DNA from: an uncultured Bacillaceae bacterium
GTDB lineage: Bacteria; Bacillota; Bacilli; Bacillales; Caldibacillaceae
Direction of reading: 5' to 3'
DNA: 9,825 bases
NCBI GenBank assembly: GCA_937983015.1
Contig: CALKAK010000171.1
Coordinates: 1 to 9,825, forward strand
Shown: positions 1 through 5,224 of the stretch, piece after piece
Layout of the letters: every line of letters begins with the position of its first letter
Position numbering within the stretch: position 1 is the stretch's first letter
Notes under the pieces: generated by a model
Told to the model about the DNA's origin: nothing
The model's input: only the letters and a program-made list of their open reading frames with translations
The model's database searches: none
Translations under genes and position numbers: made by a program

Positions 1-164
1 CCTTTTTTCTTTTGGTCTAGTAAAATGCTTTACACAAAATTTTATACATCATCCGGGGTGCTAGCTTCATATTTTTTGGTAAATATTTTAGCTTTAAAAA
101 AATGTAGGGAGATTGAATGCGTTTGTTCTGATTAACTAAACTACAAGAGAATAGGGTGAGGTTT
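1..164. other. AT-rich leader upstream of first glucosidase gene
   Basis: No reading frame here looks coding. The stretch is AT-rich, with a T-run at 4-9 that could be the tail of a terminator lying outside the window. TTTACA (29-34) and TATACA (43-48) are visible, but they are only 8 bp apart and cannot form one sigma-A promoter. No pair with 16-18 bp spacing is convincing. TGAATGCG (114-121) resembles half of a catabolite-responsive element, but its other half does not match. The promoter of the glucosidase genes may lie here or upstream of the window. Confidence 0.4.
154..161 (+). promoter_or_regulatory. Ribosome binding site for first glucosidase
   Basis: GGGTGAGG lies 3 bases before ATG 165. 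It supports that ATG over the in-frame GTG at 156, which sits inside the Shine-Dalgarno stretch. The family also conserves a start reading M-K-K-x-W-W-K-E. Confidence 0.6.
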
Positions 165-1847
165 ATGAAAAAACAATGGTGGAAAGAAAGTGTTGTGTAT
201 CAAGTTTATCCCCGAAGTTTTTATGATTCAAATGGTGACGGGATCGGTGATTTGCGGGGGATCATCGAGAAGCTCGATTATATAAAAGAATTGGGGGTCG
301 ATGTGATCTGGCTTTGCCCGGTTTATAGGTCGCCGAATGATGATAACGGTTACGATATTAGTGATTATTACGATATCATGGATGAATTCGGAACGATGGC
401 AGACTGGAAAGAATTGCTCGCGGAAGTCCATAAAAGGGGCATGAAATTAATTATGGATCTAGTCGTCAATCATACCTCCGATGAACATCCGTGGTTTATT
501 GAATCCCGCTCCTCAAAGGATAACAAATATCGTGACTATTACATATGGCGTCCCGGGAAAAATGGTCGGGAACCAAACAACTGGGAATCAACTTTTAGTG
601 GTTCAGCCTGGGAATATGATGAAAAAACAGGCGAATATTATTTGCATTTGTTTAGTAAAAAACAGCCAGATCTAAACTGGGAAAATCCCGCTGTCCGAAA
701 CGACATTTATCAAATGATGACATGGTGGCTCGATCAAGGAATCGATGGTTTTCGCATGGATGTGATCAACTTTATTTCAAAGGATATGCGTTTTCCTGAT
801 GCTCCAAATCCAGAAGGGAAAAAATACGTTCCGGGCGGTCAGTTTTACGTAAACGGTCCCCGGATTCATGAATTTTTACAGGAGATGAATCGAAAAGTCC
901 TGTCCAAATATGATTGCATGACTGTCGGGGAAATGCCCGGTGTAACCGTGGACGATGCGATTCTTTATACGGCACCAGAACGGAAGGAACTGAATATGGT
1001 TTTTACATTTGAGCATATGGATCTTGATAGTGGTCCGGGCGGGAAATGGGATTTGCGGCCATTGCAATTATCGCGCTTAAAGAAAGTGTTAGCGAAATGG
1101 CAGACGGGTCTACACGGAAGGGGCTGGAATAGCTTGTACTGGAACAACCACGACCAGCCGCGTATCGTTTCCAGGTTTGGAGATGATGGCAAGTACCGGG
1201 TGGAGTCGGCAAAAATGCTGGCTACCGTACTCCATATGATGCAAGGAACTCCCTATATTTACCAGGGAGAAGAAATCGGTATGACGAATGTGCGTTTTTC
1301 GTCCATTGATCATTATCGGGATATCGAAACGTTGAACATGTATAAAGTAAAAGTTCTCGAGGAAGGCCAGGACGAGGAGAAAGTGATGGAGTCCATATAT
1401 GCCAAAGGACGGGACAACGCCCGGACACCGATGCAGTGGGACGATAGCCCGAATGCCGGTTTCACAACAGGCACTCCCTGGATCGGGGTAAACCCGAATT
1501 ATAAAGAAATCAATGTGAGACAGGCCCTCGCCGATAAAAACTCAATTTTCTATTATTATCAAAAATTGATCCGCTTGAGGAAAACGTATCCCATCATCGT
1601 TTATGGCGATTTTACCTTGCTTGATCCAGAAAATGAAGAAACCTTCGCTTATATTAGATGTTATAACGGAGAAAAATTACTCGTAGTTTCGAACTGGACT
1701 GGCGAGGAAGTGCTCTTTACCATGCCTGAAACAGCAGAATTTACTCCACGAGAGCTTTTAATCGCCAATTACGATGATGCCGTGATTCCTCCAGGAAGAG
1801 TTCTCGTTCTTCGCCCCTGGGAAGCGCTCGTTTATCGAGGCGAATAA
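165..1847 (+). CDS. malL: Oligo-1,6-glucosidase (GH13 subfamily 31 alpha-glucosidase)
   Basis: This 560-residue cytoplasmic enzyme is expected to release glucose from the non-reducing end of isomalto- and related oligosaccharides. No signal peptide is present. The (beta/alpha)8 catalytic domain covers most of the protein, and a C-terminal beta domain starts near residue 480. All four GH13 regions are visible: DLVVNH (98-103), GFRMD with nucleophile Asp199, TVGE with acid/base Glu256, and NNHD with transition-state Asp330. Val200 directly follows the nucleophile and is followed by Ile-Asn. This is the signature of enzymes preferring alpha-1,6 bonds, such as Bacillus cereus oligo-1,6-glucosidase and B. 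subtilis MalL (561 residues). The start is ATG 165. The gene heads a two-gene unit with a paralogue 74 bp downstream. The exact substrate (isomaltose, maltose, sucrose or trehalose derivatives) is inferred. The family assignment is firm; the symbol is less so. Confidence 0.93.
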   Translation: MKKQWWKESVVYQVYPRSFYDSNGDGIGDLRGIIEKLDYIKELGVDVIWLCPVYRSPNDDNGYDISDYYDIMDEFGTMADWKELLAEVHKRGMKLIMDLVVNHTSDEHPWFIESRSSKDNKYRDYYIWRPGKNGREPNNWESTFSGSAWEYDEKTGEYYLHLFSKKQPDLNWENPAVRNDIYQMMTWWLDQGIDGFRMDVINFISKDMRFPDAPNPEGKKYVPGGQFYVNGPRIHEFLQEMNRKVLSKYDCMTVGEMPGVTVDDAILYTAPERKELNMVFTFEHMDLDSGPGGKWDLRPLQLSRLKKVLAKWQTGLHGRGWNSLYWNNHDQPRIVSRFGDDGKYRVESAKMLATVLHMMQGTPYIYQGEEIGMTNVRFSSIDHYRDIETLNMYKVKVLEEGQDEEKVMESIYAKGRDNARTPMQWDDSPNAGFTTGTPWIGVNPNYKEINVRQALADKNSIFYYYQKLIRLRKTYPIIVYGDFTLLDPENEETFAYIRCYNGEKLLVVSNWTGEEVLFTMPETAEFTPRELLIANYDDAVIPPGRVLVLRPWEALVYRGE

Positions 1848-1908
1848 ATGTATAAATAACGGCTTGCGTGTTTTTTTCCGTGTCAGCCTTTCTGAACAAT
1901 CACATCGA

Positions 1909-1917
1909 AAAGAGGTG
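1909..1917 (+). promoter_or_regulatory. Ribosome binding site for second glucosidase
   Basis: AAAGAGGTG lies 4 bases before ATG 1922 and fixes the start there. The frame stays open upstream to 1868, but those 18 extra codons lack a ribosome binding site and do not match the family N-terminus. Confidence 0.8.
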
Positions 1918-1921
1918 TGCT

Positions 1922-3592
1922 ATGGGTAAACAGTGGTGGAAGGAAAGTGTGATCTATCAAATATATCCTCGCAGTTTTAAAGATAGTAACGGGGATGGTA
2001 TCGGTGATTTACGCGGGATTATCGAAAAACTCGATTATCTTGAATTTCTCGGTATTGATGCCATCTGGCTCTGTCCGATTTTCGCATCACCAAATGTCGA
2101 CAATGGGTACGATATATCCAATTACAAGGAAATCATGGAAGAATTTGGAACGATGAATGATTTTGACGAATTACTGGAAGAAGCCCATCGCAGGGGGATC
2201 AAGATCATCCTCGATCTTGTGATGAATCACACGAGCGATGAGCATCCCTGGTTTCAGGAATCACGTTCGTCACGGGAAAATCCGAAACGGGATTGGTATA
2301 TCTGGCGGGATGGAAAAGACGGACGGGAACCAAATAACTGGAAGTCGATTTTCGAAGGGTCTGTATGGGAATTTGATGAAAAGACGGGTCAGTATTATTT
2401 TCACACCTTTTCCAAAAACCAGCCGGACTTGAACTGGGAAAATCCTGAAGTGCGGAAAGCTTTGGAGGAGATGGTCACCTGGTGGATTCGTAAAGGGATC
2501 GACGGTTTCCGGATCGATGCGATTTCGCATATTAAAAAAGAACCGGGGTTCCCTGATATGCCCAACCCGCACGGACTCGATTACGTACCTGCGGATCCGT
2601 ATATGACCAATGTTGATGGAATTGAAGAACTCCTGAATGAATTTAGTAGAAACACGTTTAAAAAATATGGCGTGATGACCGTCGGCGAGGCGAGTGGTGT
2701 AACCGCTGAAGAAGCGGAAAAATGGGTTAATGAAAAAACGGGATTTTTCAACATGATCTTCCATTTCGATCATACTGGACTATGGAAAAAATCCTCAGAC
2801 GATGGTGTTGATGTGGTCGCCTTGAAAAAGGCGCTTTCCCGTTGGCAATATGCCCTGGAAGGAAAAGGCTGGAACGCACTCTTTCTGGAAAATCATGACC
2901 AGGTACGCTCGGTATCTCGTTGGGGCGATGAAGGCCGCTTTTGGAAGGAAAGTGCTAAAATGTTAGGGGCGTTTTACTTTTTCATGAAAGGAACCCCTTA
3001 TATTTATCAAGGGCAGGAAATCGGAATGACTAATGTTCAGTTTCCGGATATCGACGATTATGATGATATCGGCATGAAAAATTTTTACCACAGTGAACGC
3101 AAAAAAGGTCGCTCCCATGAAGAAATTATGGAAGTTATTTGGATGCGCGGTCGGGATAATTCCCGCACGCCGATGCAATGGGATGATGGGCCTATGGCTG
3201 GTTTTACTTCAGGAACAACATCCTGGCTGGGAATTAATCCGAACTATCCAATGATTAATGTGGCCCGCCAAATAAAAGATCCCGATTCCATTCTCCATTT
3301 TTATCGTAAGATGATCCAACTTCGGAAACAGGAGCCATGTTTCGTATATGGAACCTATCGCTTGCATTTACCGGATGATCCCCATTTCATCGTCTATACC
3401 CGCAGCTTGGGTGGAAAGAAAGCACTGGTTCTCTGTAATTTTCATCATGAAGAAAAAGAATTTACGATGCCGAAAGAGTTGTTGCAAGAGAAATTCATTC
3501 CTGTTCTTGGCAATTATCCATTATCCCGAAAGCCACTTTCGTACAAGATGAAGGTACACCCTTATCAAGTGATCGTCGCATTGAATAAATAA
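1922..3592 (+). CDS. Alpha-glucosidase, probably alpha-1,4-specific (GH13 subfamily 31)
   Basis: This 556-residue cytoplasmic paralogue of the preceding gene probably hydrolyses maltose and short malto-oligosaccharides. GH13 regions are DLVMNH (98-103), GFRID with nucleophile Asp199, TVGE with acid/base Glu256, and ENHD with Asp326. These numbers equal those I recall for the Geobacillus sp. HTA-462 alpha-glucosidase. That enzyme also shares the GFRIDAISHIKK segment and the GWNALFLENHD segment. Ala200 follows the nucleophile where the first glucosidase has Val200. Ala or Thr there goes with alpha-1,4 preference in characterised relatives, so the two enzymes probably divide the substrates. No terminator or clear promoter lies in the 74-bp gap, so the two genes are likely cotranscribed. 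The terminator at 3625 closes the unit. Family is certain; specificity is inferred from one residue and overall resemblance. Confidence 0.92.
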   Translation: MGKQWWKESVIYQIYPRSFKDSNGDGIGDLRGIIEKLDYLEFLGIDAIWLCPIFASPNVDNGYDISNYKEIMEEFGTMNDFDELLEEAHRRGIKIILDLVMNHTSDEHPWFQESRSSRENPKRDWYIWRDGKDGREPNNWKSIFEGSVWEFDEKTGQYYFHTFSKNQPDLNWENPEVRKALEEMVTWWIRKGIDGFRIDAISHIKKEPGFPDMPNPHGLDYVPADPYMTNVDGIEELLNEFSRNTFKKYGVMTVGEASGVTAEEAEKWVNEKTGFFNMIFHFDHTGLWKKSSDDGVDVVALKKALSRWQYALEGKGWNALFLENHDQVRSVSRWGDEGRFWKESAKMLGAFYFFMKGTPYIYQGQEIGMTNVQFPDIDDYDDIGMKNFYHSERKKGRSHEEIMEVIWMRGRDNSRTPMQWDDGPMAGFTSGTTSWLGINPNYPMINVARQIKDPDSILHFYRKMIQLRKQEPCFVYGTYRLHLPDDPHFIVYTRSLGGKKALVLCNFHHEEKEFTMPKELLQEKFIPVLGNYPLSRKPLSYKMKVHPYQVIVALNK

Positions 3593-3624
3593 TTCTTATT
3601 ATTATTCTAATAAATACACTGATC

Positions 3625-3660
3625 AAGGACGGACAGAAAAATCTGTACCGTCCTTTTTTC
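3625..3660 (+). terminator. Rho-independent terminator of the glucosidase genes
   Basis: AAGGACGG (3625-3632) pairs with CCGTCCTT (3648-3655). ACAGA (3633-3637) pairs with TCTGT (3642-3646), leaving a bulged A at 3647 and an AAAA loop. A run of six T follows (3654-3659). It lies 32 bp after the stop codon of the second glucosidase. Confidence 0.95.
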
Positions 3661-3693
3661 TCGATTATGCAATTGTGGGAAAAGGCAATATGT

Positions 3694-3722
3694 TTGTAAT
3701 GTTACATAACCTTTGTTAAAAT
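3694..3722 (+). promoter_or_regulatory. Sigma-A-like promoter of the recombinase gene
   Basis: TTGTAA (3694-3699) and TAAAAT (3717-3722) are separated by 17 bp. They match the -35 and -10 consensus at 4 of 6 and 5 of 6 positions. Transcription would start near 3729, about 27 bases before the TTG start codon. Two palindromes overlap its flanks. Confidence 0.5.
3696..3710. promoter_or_regulatory. Operator-like palindrome, copy 1
   Basis: GTAATGTTACATAAC is a 15-bp inverted repeat with one mismatched pair (positions 3 and 13) and a central T. It overlaps the -35 element and spacer of the recombinase promoter. It shares 11 of 15 bases with copy 2, including the core ATGTNACAT. Confidence 0.5.
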
Positions 3723-3725
3723 TTA

Positions 3726-3740
3726 CTTATGTCACATAAG
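3726..3740. promoter_or_regulatory. Operator-like palindrome, copy 2
   Basis: CTTATGTCACATAAG is a perfect 7-bp inverted repeat around a central C. It starts 3 bp after the -10 element and covers the predicted transcription start. It ends just before the ribosome binding site. A protein bound here would be well placed to repress. The GT-N-AC core recalls GntR/FadR-type sites, but no regulator can be assigned. Confidence 0.55.
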
Positions 3741-3741
3741 C

Positions 3742-3749
3742 GGAGGGAG
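3742..3749 (+). promoter_or_regulatory. Ribosome binding site selecting a TTG start
   Basis: GGAGGGAG lies 6 bases before TTG 3756. The in-frame ATG at 3729 lies upstream of this site, inside the palindrome and at the predicted transcription start, so it is not a plausible start. Confidence 0.8.
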
Positions 3750-3755
3750 TTTTGC

Positions 3756-4313
3756 TTGAAATACGTTGATCCGATTAAAGACATCGGGCAGATCGACCGG
3801 ATGAAAAAAGTTTTACGGGAATCATCACTGCGAGACTATGTGTTCTTCGTTACAGGGATCAATACGGGAATCAGCGTGAGCGAATTGTTACAGTTGACAG
3901 TGGGGGATGTCTGGGACGGAAGTCATGTACGGGATTTTTTACGAATTCGTGAGGGCAGGAAAGAAAAAGTGTTTTATCTGAACAGTCGTGTCAAAGAGGC
4001 CATCAAGGAATACATTGAAAAATATCAACTGAAACAGGGGGATTACTTGTTCCCTTCGCGAAAGGATCATCTTCCCATCAGTCGACAACAGGCATACCGG
4101 ATCATCAAAAGCGCGGCCCGCAAAGCTGGTGTCACCGGGAGAATCGGCACTCATTCGTTGCGAAAGACATTCGGTTACCATGCGTATGTTAAAGGCGTAG
4201 CCATTTCCCTCTTGATGACGATCTTCAATCACCATTCTCCCAATGAAACCCTCCAGTACATCGGAATTGATAAGAACGATCCGATCGCAATAAGAATCGA
4301 TGTCAATTTATAA
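3756..4313 (+). CDS. Short tyrosine recombinase/integrase-like protein with altered active site
   Basis: This 185-residue protein matches the catalytic domain of tyrosine recombinases. It resembles the roughly 180-residue integrase-like proteins of Bacillus, such as B. subtilis YoeC. It has no N-terminal SAM-like or arm-binding domain, which is usual for this group. Visible active-site elements are His133-x-x-Arg136 (HSLR), His159 (in FNHHSP) and the nucleophile Tyr168 (in LQYIGI). Box I reads TGISVSELL where relatives read TGLRISELL, so the first catalytic arginine is Ser40 (codon AGC, 3873-3875). The beta-hairpin reads REGRKEKVFYL and lacks the usual K-T-G-K spacing, so the catalytic lysine is uncertain too. 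Strand-transfer activity is therefore doubtful, and a DNA-binding or regulatory role is an alternative. No partner recombinase, excisionase or attachment repeat is visible nearby. The family is sure; the function is unknown. Confidence 0.85.
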   Translation: MKYVDPIKDIGQIDRMKKVLRESSLRDYVFFVTGINTGISVSELLQLTVGDVWDGSHVRDFLRIREGRKEKVFYLNSRVKEAIKEYIEKYQLKQGDYLFPSRKDHLPISRQQAYRIIKSAARKAGVTGRIGTHSLRKTFGYHAYVKGVAISLLMTIFNHHSPNETLQYIGIDKNDPIAIRIDVNL

Positions 4314-4327
4314 AAACTTTTGCAAAT

Positions 4328-4354
4328 AAAAAAAGCTCCACAAAAGTGGAGGCT
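4328..4354 (-). terminator. Rho-independent terminator of the stress-protein gene
   Basis: On the minus strand, AGCCTCCAC (4354-4346) pairs with GTGGAGCT (4341-4334) around a TTTT loop, with one bulged base. A run of seven T follows (4334-4328). The hairpin begins 7 bases after the TGA of the minus-strand gene. On the plus strand no T-run follows, so it should not efficiently stop transcription of the converging recombinase gene. Confidence 0.88.
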
Positions 4355-4361
4355 CCCGGGT

Positions 4362-5048
4362 TCAGTTGCTTTCTAAAAAACTTGGCTCATTCATAGCGAC
4401 ATTTTTCAAATCTTTTACGATGCCATCGTTTACGTATACTTGTAACGTTTCTTTATCTTTCATGAATTTAAAGATCCCGTTGTCAAAATCTGTTCCCTGT
4501 TCTTTAAAAAAAATCCCTTCGTAAACCGTATCTTTTGTATGATTAAACGTTAGCCGGTAGTGATCCCCTTCTTTGATTAGATAGGCACGAATACCTTTTT
4601 GGTACAATCCTTCCTCATCTTTGATGTAGCGGCTGACGGATATGATATGCAGATCGACAAAGGGAATTTCTTTTAGAAGAACGTTGATCAACGAACCTTT
4701 CGTGATTTGTTCCCAGCGACTCTGTGCCGTCTGTCCGAGGATGATTTGCGTGATATGTTTTTCCCGGGCGACTTCGGCGATCACCTTGGCTACCGGACGG
4801 GGTTCGTTATCCTTCAAGATGAATTCTGCCCCGGGATGTTCGGCCGCCAGCTGTTTCCACTTTTCAATATAATAGGTTTGTTCCGCATCCATTTCGTCAA
4901 AAGGCCGCGAATCCACGGTTAAAATGTATAAGGGACAGTTTAACATGCTGGCGATCTTGCAACCACGACGGATCAAACGTTCACCATTCGGTCCGTAATA
5001 GACACAAACCAATATGCTTTCATCCATCCGGCTCATTTCGTGCGGCAT
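4362..5048 (-). CDS. KdpD-like universal stress protein (UspA domain) with C-terminal extension
   Basis: This 228-residue soluble protein has no membrane segments. Residues 10-138 form a UspA-like alpha/beta domain. It begins with ILVCVYYGPNGERLIRRG and carries the nucleotide-binding signature LGQTAQSRW...KGS at 104-119. The Q-S-R-W form is that of the USP domain inside the K+-sensing histidine kinase KdpD, not of classical UspA. The kinase, transmembrane and N-terminal KdpD regions are absent. Residues about 150-210 look like a separate beta-rich domain that I do not recognise. The start ATG (5048) has GAGGTG (5064-5059) 10 bases upstream; two further Met codons at residues 5 and 8 are too far from it. 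The gene is divergent from mrpA, which suggests but does not prove a role in Na+/K+ homeostasis. Ligand (ATP or another nucleotide) is unknown. Confidence 0.82.
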   Translation of the reverse strand: MPHEMSRMDESILVCVYYGPNGERLIRRGCKIASMLNCPLYILTVDSRPFDEMDAEQTYYIEKWKQLAAEHPGAEFILKDNEPRPVAKVIAEVAREKHITQIILGQTAQSRWEQITKGSLINVLLKEIPFVDLHIISVSRYIKDEEGLYQKGIRAYLIKEGDHYRLTFNHTKDTVYEGIFFKEQGTDFDNGIFKFMKDKETLQVYVNDGIVKDLKNVAMNEPSFLESN

Positions 5049-5109
5049 AAAAAGTTTTCACCTCATCGATCTTGTAAGAGATGGTACACAGACATATCGC
5101 TTTAGTTTG

Positions 5110-5138
5110 ACTATAAGAGATTACTCCCATTCCGTCAA
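5110..5138 (-). promoter_or_regulatory. Sigma-A promoter of the stress-protein gene
   Basis: On the minus strand TTGACG (5138-5133) and TATAGT (5115-5110) are separated by exactly 17 bp. Each matches consensus at 5 of 6 positions. Transcription would start near 5103, giving a leader of about 55 bases before ATG 5048. Confidence 0.75.
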
Positions 5139-5143
5139 CTTTT

Positions 5144-5171
5144 TTGGTATCACCGTTATGTTTCGTATGAA
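5144..5171 (+). promoter_or_regulatory. Weak candidate promoter of the mrp operon
   Basis: TTGGTA (5144-5149) and TATGAA (5166-5171) are separated by 16 bp and match consensus at 4 of 6 positions each. If real, its -35 element lies 5 bp from the -35 of the divergent promoter. A sigma-A promoter must lie somewhere in this gap or further upstream, but this is only the best available guess. Confidence 0.25.
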
Positions 5172-5207
5172 AATATGGAATAGCATTTTTGCTTTGATTC
5201 CCAAGAG

Positions 5208-5217
5208 AAAAGGAGTG
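5208..5217 (+). promoter_or_regulatory. Ribosome binding site selecting the TTG start of mrpA
   Basis: AAAAGGAGTG ends 7 bases before TTG 5225. The next in-frame ATG (5243, residue 7) is too far away and would remove the start of the first membrane helix. Confidence 0.8.
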
Positions 5218-5224
5218 GGCCCTT

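Noticed and set aside
29..48. TTTACA and TATACA as a promoter for the glucosidase genes
   Set aside because: The two boxes are separated by only 8 bp. Neither has a good partner at 16-18 bp.
114..127. Possible catabolite-responsive element upstream of the first glucosidase
   Set aside because: TGAATGCG matches one half of the consensus, but the right half has three mismatches, including the terminal CA. It is too weak to call.
1859..1881. Terminator between the two glucosidase genes
   Set aside because: A T-run is present at 1871-1877, but the only inverted repeat is ACGG/CCGT, and it encloses the T-run instead of preceding it.
2270..2773. Open frame of 167 codons on the minus strand inside the second glucosidase
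   Set aside because: It is antisense to a well-conserved GH13 gene, shows no recognisable domain, and follows from the codon bias of the real gene.
4588..4638. c-di-AMP-binding motif (SxS followed by about 20 residues and FTAxY) in the stress protein
   Set aside because: An S-V-S is present at residues 137-139, but no FTAxY follows at the expected distance; only the tyrosine could match.
5156..5171. Third copy of the recombinase operator upstream of mrpA
   Set aside because: Only a TTATGT half-site is present. The other arm does not mirror it.
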